64,000 bases of DNA from Flavobacteriales bacterium UBA5040 (GTDB taxonomy: Bacteria; Bacteroidota; Bacteroidia; Flavobacteriales; Weeksellaceae), in the NCBI GenBank assembly GCA_002415135.1, contig DIBY01000022.1, positions 208,113 to 272,112 on the forward strand, given 5' to 3'. Shown piece after piece: positions 54,712 through 62,728 of the stretch. Numbering within the stretch: the stretch's first letter is position 1; each line of letters opens with the position of its first letter. A program made the position numbers and the translations under genes. A model generated the notes under the pieces. It made no database searches and was not told the origin of the DNA. It saw nothing but the letters and a program-made list of their open reading frames with translations.

Positions 54712-56391
54712 TTGAGAAAACTTCTACTCTGTACGTTCGTCGCAGGCATGGTGACGGCTCAACAATTTTCTGATTATCGGACCCGCTATGATCATTTTGA
54801 AGAGAATGATGTGCGTGCGTTCGAGCAACTGAATCCTTACATTGAGAAAGCAAAAAAAGAGAAAAACTTTCCAGAACTTTTCCAGGCCTATAAAGATGCA
54901 GTTAGTTTTACCCCGGCGTATAAGTTGGCGTTTGCGGACAGTTTAATTGCAACAGCATTGCTTACCGGAGACCGCGATTTAATTGCCACCGCTTTTCTGA
55001 CGAAAGGAACAATTTATTATTTCAATGATAAGAAGTTTCAGCCTGCTTTGGATGAGTATTTAAAAGCCTGGTCTTATGCCAAAGATTCCAAGAACCAATA
55101 TCTCTATTACAAAAACCTATATCATCTGGGCGTGATCAAAAGTTATCTCGGTTATTATGAAGAAGCGCTCGGAATGTTCAGGCAGTGTGAGGTATTCTTT
55201 GATAAAGAGCGTCAGGCTGAATCAGCACCAAACCACCAGTTTAATAATAAGAAAGGTTATCTGAATACGCTTCATCAAAAGGGGATCTGTCTGATTGAAC
55301 TGCAGCAATTAGAAAAAGCGCAGCAACAGGTAGAGAAAGGATTGGCAGAAAGTGGGGCAGAGGCTGATTTCTACCTTGAAAAAAGTTACTTCCATCAACT
55401 AAATGGAATGATTGCTTATCATCAAAAACGCGATCAGAGTGCCATATTAGCCTTGGACAATTCTTTGACGGGCATTGAACGCAAAAATGATTTTACCAGC
55501 GCCTCGATGGTTTATTTCTATCTGGGGAAAAGTTATCAAAGGCTCCATCAAAAGGATCAAGCAGTGGTTCATTTTAACAAAATAGATTCTATTTTCACGA
55601 GCCGCCATTTTATTCTGCCTCAAGTTCGGGAATCTTATGAAATTCTGATCGACCATTACCATGATCTGCAGGACAAACCACGTGAACTGTATTATACGAC
55701 GCAACTGTTAAAGGCTGATCAAATCCTGGCAACTGACTTTAAATATCTGGCCAGTAAACTGCATAAAGAATATGACACCGGAGATTTGGTGGCGTCTAAA
55801 AGAAGACTAGAAACGTCGATTTCCTATATCTATCTGCTGGCAGTGGTATTGGGAATTGGGCTGGTTTATGTTATTCTTGTATCGTATCGAAATAAACGTA
55901 AAGTATCAATCTTACCATCTGTTTTGGATCTGGCCAAGGTCCCAACTGACACGAAGCCACTGAATGACGCAGTTCCTAATAAAGAGCCAGGTAAAAATAC
56001 AAAAGTTTCGGATGAAGTGGTCGCTGGTATTCTGGTGAAATTAACCATGCTGGAGAAGAATCATTTTTATCTGGAGAAAGGCATGACCCTGCATAAGCTG
56101 GCTGGGAAATTAAATACCAATAGTAACTATCTTTCCATGATTATTAAAGAGCATCGGGGCCTTTTTTTCAATGCCTATCTGAAAAAGTCGCGCATGGAAT
56201 ATGTGACTGCGAAGTTACAGGAGAATAAACTTTGGCAGCATTATTCCGTAGAAACGCTTGCCAAAGAATGCGGCTTTGCAGACCGGACTAATTTTTCACG
56301 CGCCTTCAAAGCGCACAACCAAGTTAGTCCAGTAGAATTTATACAGCAACTTCATGCTTCGGAAAAAGATTTTGGTGAAGTTTCGAATTAA
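54712..56391 (+). CDS. TPR-domain membrane regulator with C-terminal AraC-type HTH
   Basis: The 559-residue product has a signal-like N-terminus (MRKLLLCTFVAGMVTA). A periplasmic TPR region runs about residues 75-330 (for example YLYYKNLYHLGVIKSYLGYY). One membrane helix follows (about 370-389) and then a cytoplasmic AraC-type double HTH (KLAGKLNTNSNYLSMIIKEH and ETLAKECGFADRTNFSRAFK). This membrane-spanning sensor-regulator form is common in Flavobacteriia. The start is TTG at 54712. It is divergent from the lipoprotein/MauE set across a 299-bp spacer. It is the likely regulator of one or both flanking operons. Confidence 0.88.
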   Translation: MRKLLLCTFVAGMVTAQQFSDYRTRYDHFEENDVRAFEQLNPYIEKAKKEKNFPELFQAYKDAVSFTPAYKLAFADSLIATALLTGDRDLIATAFLTKGTIYYFNDKKFQPALDEYLKAWSYAKDSKNQYLYYKNLYHLGVIKSYLGYYEEALGMFRQCEVFFDKERQAESAPNHQFNNKKGYLNTLHQKGICLIELQQLEKAQQQVEKGLAESGAEADFYLEKSYFHQLNGMIAYHQKRDQSAILALDNSLTGIERKNDFTSASMVYFYLGKSYQRLHQKDQAVVHFNKIDSIFTSRHFILPQVRESYEILIDHYHDLQDKPRELYYTTQLLKADQILATDFKYLASKLHKEYDTGDLVASKRRLETSISYIYLLAVVLGIGLVYVILVSYRNKRKVSILPSVLDLAKVPTDTKPLNDAVPNKEPGKNTKVSDEVVAGILVKLTMLEKNHFYLEKGMTLHKLAGKLNTNSNYLSMIIKEHRGLFFNAYLKKSRMEYVTAKLQENKLWQHYSVETLAKECGFADRTNFSRAFKAHNQVSPVEFIQQLHASEKDFGEVSN

Positions 56392-56450
56392 AAAATAGAG
56401 GTTCAACAGTCCTTGATTGCGTTTTATTTCTTATTTTTTATCGAAAAATT

Positions 56451-57302
56451 ATGGAAACAAAACCGATCTTTAAAAAGTCCAGAAAACTATATGACGAGTT
56501 ACTTCAATCTTTGGAGCAGATTGACCGTGAAAATGCAGAAGGGATCATCGAAGGCTATGAAAAATCTTTGATGGAAATTGATCAAAGTATTCGGCAGCTC
56601 AAAGTTTTAGTCAGCACCGTTACTTTTTCATCTATCGCCGAAGAAGTTTACTTTTTCAAAGAAATAAAACCCCTTTTTGCCGCCCAGTTTATCTACAACT
56701 CGAAAATCCTTTCCCTGGAAGCTGCAAAACCCAATGCCGGGCAGTATGTTTTAAAAGAGTATTATGAAAGCGAATTGAAACAGCTCAAAAATTTTGTGGA
56801 AGACTACGGTGAGTTCTACGAGTATTACCGCCGCAAAGCCACCTACCTGGATGAAAAGTATTTTGTGCGCAACCAGTTTGATTTTAAAATGAACATCGAT
56901 GCGAACCTCTATAATTATGATGAACGCTTCACCACTTCTCATGACCATTTACTGGCGAAGATTATCGCCAACGACCGGTTGGAAAGTTATCTGTTAAGTT
57001 CAATTTATAAAATTGAAGGGTACTTCTTCGAAAAGTTCTCCGATAAATCACCATTGACCTGGACTTTTTCAAAATCAGGTCTGGTAGAACTGCTGTATGC
57101 ACTTCATACCATGCATTGTTTTAATGGAGGAAATGTTGAGCTGAGTGAAATTACACGGTTTATTGAAAAGTCATTTAATGTAGAACTGGGCAATGTCTAT
57201 AAGACGCTGCATGAGATCAAGAATCGTAAGACAGGTAGAACAAAGTTTTTACAAGCACTGGAGGAAGGTCTGGAGAAGAGGTTTGAAGAGGGGGAGGAGT
57301 GA
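56451..57302 (+). CDS. RteC-domain protein
   Basis: The 283-residue product matches the RteC family: YDELLQSLEQIDRENAEGII at the N-terminus, then EEVYFFKEIKPLFAAQFIY and a C-terminal block with SKSGLVELLYALHTMHCFNG and NVYKTLHEIKNRKTGRTKFL. RteC was named for a regulator of conjugative transposon transfer in Bacteroides. Many family members are chromosomal and lie near SusC/TlpA or regulator genes, as here. It follows the TPR/AraC regulator by 60 bp on the same strand. There are no other mobile-element genes nearby. Confidence 0.88.
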   Translation: METKPIFKKSRKLYDELLQSLEQIDRENAEGIIEGYEKSLMEIDQSIRQLKVLVSTVTFSSIAEEVYFFKEIKPLFAAQFIYNSKILSLEAAKPNAGQYVLKEYYESELKQLKNFVEDYGEFYEYYRRKATYLDEKYFVRNQFDFKMNIDANLYNYDERFTTSHDHLLAKIIANDRLESYLLSSIYKIEGYFFEKFSDKSPLTWTFSKSGLVELLYALHTMHCFNGGNVELSEITRFIEKSFNVELGNVYKTLHEIKNRKTGRTKFLQALEEGLEKRFEEGEE

Positions 57303-58077
57303 TGATGGGGATGAATAATGAGTAATTGTGGAGAGGTAAATGGTGAATTTGAAGAGCCCAGTAGAAAGTAAAAAGAGCCCGCTGCGCAAAGTCTCCGACC
57401 TTGAGCCAAACTATTTCATTCCTCATCCCCGATGTCGCGGATTTATAATCCGTGACGTTTTCAACATAGCGTAATCTTCTTCTGCCAAGCGATGGCTCCC
57501 GTTGTCGCGGATTTGCAATATCTCGTTTCCAGATGTCGCCTACTTATAATCCGGGACCCTGCTGCGCAAAGTTTCTGACTTGGAGACACACTATTTCTCA
57601 ATGGCGCGCATATATATTCTTTGTCTATCTACTTTGCAATATATTTTACGATGACTAAAAAATGATACCGCCCTTTCAGGGCTGAATTGGAACGGCTTGT
57701 ATTTCTTCATAGGGCTTCGCCCTATGCTGGTGGATGTCGCTACTTCGTAGCTGCGACTCTTAAAAAAATTGCTGGTTGTACTCAGGATTGCAAATCCGCG
57801 CCATCCCGATGTCGCGGATTTATAATCCGTGACGTTTTCTAAACGGCTTGTATTTCTCCATCGGGCTTCACCCTATGCTGATCGATGTCGCTACTTCGTA
57901 GCTGAAACTTTTAAAAAATTGCTGGCTGTACGTAGGAGTTTTTGTACCTGCGTAGCGTTGTTCAAAATTCCCCCTGCGCAAGTTCGCCGACTTTGAGCCA
58001 AATTATCTCATTCCTCATACTATGATAAACCCCTGCTTATGACGCCTTAGAATTTTCTAAACCATTGGAAGCAAAAG
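57303..58077 (+). repeat. Repeat-filled spacer (CGCGGATT/AATCCG hairpins and others)
   Basis: A block of the GTGAATGGTGAATTT...AGAGCCC type begins directly after the RteC stop. The motif GTCGCGGATTTATAATCCG, a palindrome in CGGATT/AATCCG, occurs at about 57433 and 57813, with degenerate copies near 57495 and 57537. The CGCCCTTTCAGGGC and AGGGCTTCGCCCT hairpins and CTACTTCGTAG are present at 57660-57750 and in part at 57840-57902. The same group also occurs at 43.8 kb. No gene is seen. Confidence 0.8.
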
Positions 58078-58848
58078 CTATTTAAAGATCACCTCGTACC
58101 CGAATCTGCCGATCGATATAAATATGACCAGCATAAACACATAACGGATAAACCGGTTTCCTCTTTTAATCGCCATTTTGGCGCCCACAAAGGCGCCCAG
58201 TGCGTTACATACCGCCATGGGAAGAGCAATGGCCCAGATGATTTTTCCTTTCAGTAAGAACAGCGAAATGGAACCTGCATTGGTGGCCAAATTAATCAGT
58301 TTGGCGTTGGTATTGGCATGAAGGAAATCCATGCCTAAGAGGGTGACAAAACCAAGAATAAAAAACGTGCCTGTTCCAGGACCGATGAAACCGTCATAAA
58401 ACCCGACTGCAACACTCACGATGCATCCGTTGATCACAGCGGTATGCCAAGGAATCTGTTTTTCTTTTGCCTGTCCGAAGTTTTTTTTGAAAAGCGTATA
58501 TACAGCAAGAGCGATCAAGATGACCAGCAACACGGGTTTTATGAAATCGTTGCTGACGACCGTTAAAAGCTGTGATCCTAAAAATGCAGAAACAAATGCA
58601 AGGAGCGCCATGATGCCCAGAAGCTTCCAGTTGATTTTTACATTTTTAAGGTATTGGTTGGTCGCGATCGCCGTACCGCTGAAGGCGGGAATTTTAAGGG
58701 TTCCGATTACGGTAGAAACAGGAAGATGTGGTAAAAAAACCAAAGCCAACGGAGTCTGAATTAATCCGCCACCCCCAACGATAGCATCAATAAATCCGGC
58801 ACAGAATGCCGCGCCGCAGAGGTAGAATAAGAGTTCGGTTTCCAACAC
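58078..58848 (-). CDS. TSUP-family membrane transporter (TauE/SafE type)
   Basis: The 256-residue product has about eight membrane helices in two related halves. The internal repeats are marked by AGFIDAIVGGGGLIQTP (about 17-33) and VGFYDGFIGPGTGTFF (about 148-163). TSUP proteins move sulfite, organosulfonates or similar anions; the specific substrate is not predictable. It has its own -7 box (58862-58869) and no cotranscribed neighbour. Confidence 0.88.
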   Translation of the reverse strand: MLETELLFYLCGAAFCAGFIDAIVGGGGLIQTPLALVFLPHLPVSTVIGTLKIPAFSGTAIATNQYLKNVKINWKLLGIMALLAFVSAFLGSQLLTVVSNDFIKPVLLVILIALAVYTLFKKNFGQAKEKQIPWHTAVINGCIVSVAVGFYDGFIGPGTGTFFILGFVTLLGMDFLHANTNAKLINLATNAGSISLFLLKGKIIWAIALPMAVCNALGAFVGAKMAIKRGNRFIRYVFMLVIFISIGRFGYEVIFK

Positions 58849-58860
58849 TATACATTTTTT

Positions 58861-59115
58861 GCAAAGGTAAATTTTAAAAGCGAAAATCTAAGGTTTATTT
58901 TGATTGGTTTAGTTTCAGGAACAGCAGTTCTATCGGTGATTCTGCCGATTTTGAAAGGGGTCCATTTTCAAAATAATGTAGAGTATAAAGATCTCTTTAC
59001 TTTCATATTATAGGTGGTTTTTATTTTTTTTTATTTCGAAATCCTTAGCAAGGGGTTACGATACCCGGAGGAAAAAGAAAAATATTTTGATAGCGCATAT
59101 TACATCCGATTATGA
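58861..59115 (+). pseudogene. Possible decayed small membrane protein gene
   Basis: One frame reads KVNFKSENLRFILIGLVSG and continues TAVLSVILPILKGVHFQNN and VEYKDLFTFIL before a TAG at 59011. In the same frame it then continues VVFIFFYFEILSKGLRYPEE to a stop at 59113. Two hydrophobic helices and a charged tail look like a real protein. No start codon is evident at the left end and the TAG interrupts it. The rest of 59116-59266 shows nothing. Confidence 0.4.
58862..58869 (-). promoter_or_regulatory. Candidate -7 box of the TSUP gene
   Basis: The minus strand reads TACCTTTG, a perfect TAnnTTTG match 13 bp before the TSUP start codon. No clear -33 element is seen. Confidence 0.45.
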
Positions 59116-59266
59116 TTCCGCAAACGAAAAGATGCAATAGTCAACGTCAAATTATTCACAAAGGTTTCGAGTTTTTTGATAAATACAAATAATAATGAGC
59201 TTTTTCTACATCAAGATGTCATTAAAATCAGTTTTCATAACTTCGCTCCTTCAAACCATTAAAAAA

Positions 59267-60334
59267 ATGTTTAAAACAACCTTTACTTTTTTAGTTCTTC
59301 TCTCCTCCTTTTCAGTCTTTTTTTCGCAAGATCAGGTGAACATCAACCAAAACAGTCCACAGCAGATTTCGGATGGACCGTATGTTTTTATTGAAGGCGA
59401 TCAGCTGATTGAGAAAAAGGTTGTTGAGGGTCAAGTTACTTCCAGGATTTTGGATAAAACAGCGTTTAAGACTGTTTTTACGGCAGAAAAGGGCATCTTT
59501 ACTAAGGTCAAAAACATTGCAGCTTTAAGTGATATTCACGGTCAATATGATTTGGCGGTAGAACTCTTGAAGAACAATAAAATCATAGACAATAATCTGA
59601 ACTGGAATTATGGAAAAGGCCATCTGGTGATTGTGGGTGATATTTTTGATCGGGGAAACAAAGTAAATGAAATGCTTTGGCTGGTTTATCACCTGGAAAA
59701 TCAAGCGAGAAAAAAAGGAGGGAAAGTGCATTTTCTCCTTGGAAATCACGAATACATGGTACTCCATCAAGATGTAAGATACATCAACGAAAAATATAAA
59801 ACCACCACTTCTTTATTGAATCTCTCTTATGACGAGCTGTACAGCAACAAGACCGTTCTTGGACGTTGGTTGCGCTCCAAACCGACCATCATAAAAATCA
59901 ATAACAGTATTTTTGTGCACGGCGGAATTTCCAAAGATTTTCTGGCTCAGCGAGAATTCAATATTGAGGCGATCAATGAGGTGATGAGAAAGTCTATTGA
60001 CCGAACCAAAAAAGAAATGAAATCGACCAATTTCTACGATGAGTATTATGGTAAAAAAAGTTTAATTTGGTACAGAGGTTATTTTAATGATCACCTGGCG
60101 GATACCGAGATTTCTGATATTTTGCACCGGGTAAACTCCGGTCACATCGTAGTTGGGCATTGTTCCAATGAAGAAGTGGTTCAATTGTTCGACGGCAAAA
60201 TTTATGGGGTAGATTCCAGCCTCAAAAATGGTAAATACGGTGAGATTTTGTTCATAGAAAACAACCAATATTCCCGTGGGACTTTGGATGGACAAAGGAA
60301 ATCTTTTGATGAAAAGTCAGTTGTGAATAAGTGA
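59267..60334 (+). CDS. Secreted PPP-family metallophosphatase (Shelphs-like)
   Basis: With the start at 59267 the 355-residue product begins with a Sec signal peptide (MFKTTFTFLVLLSSFSVFFS). An upstream in-frame ATG at 59195 would add 24 residues before it. The metal-binding motifs of PPP phosphatases are complete: DIHG (D89, H91), GDIFDRG (D125) and GNHE (N160, H161). HGG and GH follow near IFVHGGISKD and IVVGHCSNEE. Secreted bacterial enzymes of this type (Shewanella-like phosphatases) cleave phosphoester bonds, often on tyrosine-like substrates; the target here is unknown. Repeats start directly at the stop codon. Confidence 0.87.
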   Translation: MFKTTFTFLVLLSSFSVFFSQDQVNINQNSPQQISDGPYVFIEGDQLIEKKVVEGQVTSRILDKTAFKTVFTAEKGIFTKVKNIAALSDIHGQYDLAVELLKNNKIIDNNLNWNYGKGHLVIVGDIFDRGNKVNEMLWLVYHLENQARKKGGKVHFLLGNHEYMVLHQDVRYINEKYKTTTSLLNLSYDELYSNKTVLGRWLRSKPTIIKINNSIFVHGGISKDFLAQREFNIEAINEVMRKSIDRTKKEMKSTNFYDEYYGKKSLIWYRGYFNDHLADTEISDILHRVNSGHIVVGHCSNEEVVQLFDGKIYGVDSSLKNGKYGEILFIENNQYSRGTLDGQRKSFDEKSVVNK

Positions 60335-60530
60335 ATGGTGAATGGTGAATAGCCAGGTAAAAAGTAGAAAGAGCCAAGGAAAGGGTGGGGTGATGAGTAA
60401 TTGTGAATGGTGAATTTTGAAGAGTGAAGTAAAAAGTAGAAAGAGCCAAGGAAAGGATTGTGGTGATGTGTAACTGTGAATGGTGAATAAATGAATGGTG
60501 AATTTTTAAGAAGGGAAAAGTGCAGAGGGA
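60320..60530 (+). repeat. GTGAATGGTGAAT repeats abutting the phosphatase gene
   Basis: GAATGGTGAAT recurs at about 60332, 60402 and 60478, each followed by an AAAAAGTAGAAAGAGCCAAG block or its remains. The first copy overlaps the stop codon. The same type of block follows recX and the RteC gene. Confidence 0.75.
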
Positions 60531-60619
60531 CTTAGAAGATGAAGGGATTCATCACGGACTGCAAATCTGCACAATAGGTTTTTTTACACCTAAAAAAACA
60601 TTTCGAATTTTGATCCAAA

Positions 60620-60656
60620 AAAAGAACCAATTGTAAAAACTGGTTCTTTTCTTTTT
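60620..60656 (+). terminator. Intrinsic terminator-like hairpin
   Basis: AAAAGAACCA (60620-60629) pairs with TGGTTCTTTT (60641-60650), followed by CTTTTTTT. It lies about 285 bp after the phosphatase stop and would be its terminator. Confidence 0.65.
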
Positions 60657-60840
60657 TTCATCTGTGTTTTGCTGGTACAAATATAGGGTTACGATCTGTA
60701 ATTGGTTGGGGTTAAAAAACCCAATTTGAACTGCTTTATGTACTGCTATTTCATTAGCGGTTTTTCAAAAAGCTTAAAAGTAGCTGACTGTAATAAAAAT
60801 ATGCTATTTCAAATGATTTGAAGATCATTCGTAACAAAAA

Positions 60841-60917
60841 GGAGTTTAAAATTAATTAAACTCCTTCAACACAAATGATGAAAAAAAAGATGAACGCCCT
60901 GGGGCATGTCATCATTT
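60841..60917. other. Two adjacent hairpins, possible small RNA or convergent terminator
   Basis: GGAGTTTAA...TTAAACTCC (60841-60864) has five A residues on its left, so it looks like a minus-strand terminator. Next to it AAATGATGA (60873-60881) pairs perfectly with TCATCATTT (60909-60917) around an inner GCCC-TG-GGGC stem. No gene overlaps it. An untranslated RNA is possible but unproven. Confidence 0.4.
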
Positions 60918-60989
60918 CAAATATACAAAAATATTTTGGTTTGTGAAATTAAGGAAAGATAGCGTCCAAATTGGAGATCTGAGCCATTG

Positions 60990-62350
60990 AGTGTGAAGCT
61001 GGATAGATTACTGCTCATTAAGCGGAGCCGAAATTGAAATTTTAAACAATAGTTGAGGTTTTGTATTTGCAAAGAAAGCTTCCTCCCTTTAGGGTCGGGG
61101 AAGAGAAGCTTTCCTGTGAAAAAAGTCAAACAGGAAAAGAACATCTCTTTTTTCTAGCCTTACTTTTTGTCTTGAAACAAAAAGTAACAAAAAGTTCAAG
61201 ACTTGAATCTTTTTGCTAAAAACTTGGAATTTCTTCTGTGAAAATCTCCAAACTTGCGCGGACATTTTCATTAGTCTTCGATTATAGATTGTGGCCGCGC
61301 TTCGGACACTGGAGATTTTTATAATGGTTTATTTGAAGACGTTTTATGGAAGAAAATCCAATTTTTCTTCACGCAAAAATTTCCTATGTTGTTATACTTC
61401 GATTTAAATCCAAGTTTTGTTGAAAAATCAAATTCACTCCCTTTAGGGTTGGGGAAAATGAATTTGATTTTTCACCTCCTTTATTTTCTACTTCATCCGA
61501 TTTAGTGTTTTAAGTAATCAGCGAATCATTTTAAATGCTTGTGCTCTAATCATATACATGTATGTGGATCAGCTTCTTGGTGATTGAGCGGAACCGAAAT
61601 CACTGCAAATAAAAAATATATTATTTTATGACTCTCTTTGTCATTCCGTAGGAATCTGAATAGTTGAACGTTGGGCAATGCAAGAGATTCTTCCAGAATG
61701 ACAAGGGTGGGTGTTTTTTGCCATTCTTTTTTTTTAGTTCGTGAAATTTTATAACCCCCTGTTGTCATTCCGTAGGAATCTGAATAGTTGAAGGTTGGGC
61801 AATGCAAGAGATTCTTCCAGAATGACAAGGGTGGGTGTTTTTTGCCATTCTTTTTTTCAATCTGCGGTCTTTTTTTACTCTCTTTGTCGTCCCGTAGAAA
61901 TCTCAACAGTTGATGTGAGGGTCGTCGACATCTGCGAAGAAAGCTTCCTCCCTTTTTTATGCTGAACTTGTCGAAGTAAGGGTTAGGCGGGAAGCTTTCT
62001 GATTATTTGTTCTTGCTTTTGTTCTTCACCCAAAAATCTCCTAAGTCATTTTAATTTCGTTTTTAAATCGGGGTGTTGGCTAGAAATCAAATTCACTCCC
62101 TTTAGGGTTGGGGAAAACGAATTTGATTTCTTTAACTTAAGGAATCAGCGAACGTTTTCAACGTTTTTCTTAACGCAAAAGTCTCCTAAGGCCGTTGATT
62201 ATTGGTGATTGATCGCAGACTACAACTTTTGTAAAAAATGTTGTTGATTACCAGTATATAGAAATTCGTGTTTTGTAATTGACTCACCATTCACTATTCA
62301 CCATTCGAAATTGACCATTCACTCACTACCCATCGACTCCCTTTCACAAC
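60990..62350 (+). repeat. Repeat-filled spacer before the OmpA gene
   Basis: The GAAAGCTTC stem-loop around CTCCCTTTAGGGTCGGGG lies at 61074-61113. An inverted copy of the large palindrome of the wzm-wzt array lies at about 61150-61380 (hairpin TTACTTTTTGT/ACAAAAAGTAA read on the minus strand). CAAATTC/GAATTTG stem-loops lie at 61428-61473 and 62085-62132. GGTGATT-GAGCGGAACCGA-AATCACT lies at 61579-61604. GTCATTCCGTAGGAATC hairpins lie near 61639 and 61762, with a hybrid copy near 61887. A CACCATTCACTATTCACC block lies at 62284-62330. No gene is seen here or in 62351-62728. Confidence 0.85.
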
Positions 62351-62475
62351 ACCATTTTACCGAAAATAGTTGTTTAAATTTCTCCTATTAGAAACTTTTT
62401 TCCTTCGTGAACTCATTCCCATTTTTAAGCTATCAAATACATTCTATTCTATTTTTATACCTTATTTTTATTTAA

Positions 62476-62503
62476 TTTGTTTAATTTATTTAGTGTAAAT
62501 TTG
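62476..62503 (+). promoter_or_regulatory. Promoter of the OmpA-family gene
   Basis: TTTG (62476-62479) is followed after 16 bp by TAAATTTG (62496-62503), a perfect TAnnTTTG box. This leaves an unusually long leader of about 220 bp before the ATG at 62729. Confidence 0.55.
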
Positions 62504-62728
62504 CATCCGCTCTATTGTTAATGGGCTTTGGTCCTAAAAATAGGTATTATTCTTTTCATAAAAATAATCGATTATGGAATGCGATAGAATATTTTTTAGG
62601 AAAAATTCTTCTTTTTTAACATTAATTGGCATAGAACTTGAAGAAGAGTGAACCGACTTGCAAGATAGATCCCATGAACTCTTTATAATAAACAGGACTT
62701 TAATTAGACAATAATAAATAATTATCAT

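Noticed and set aside
56451..57302. RteC gene as evidence for a conjugative transposon
   Set aside because: No integrase, mobilisation or transfer genes, and no tRNA or attachment site, are visible; many RteC-domain genes are chromosomal regulators.
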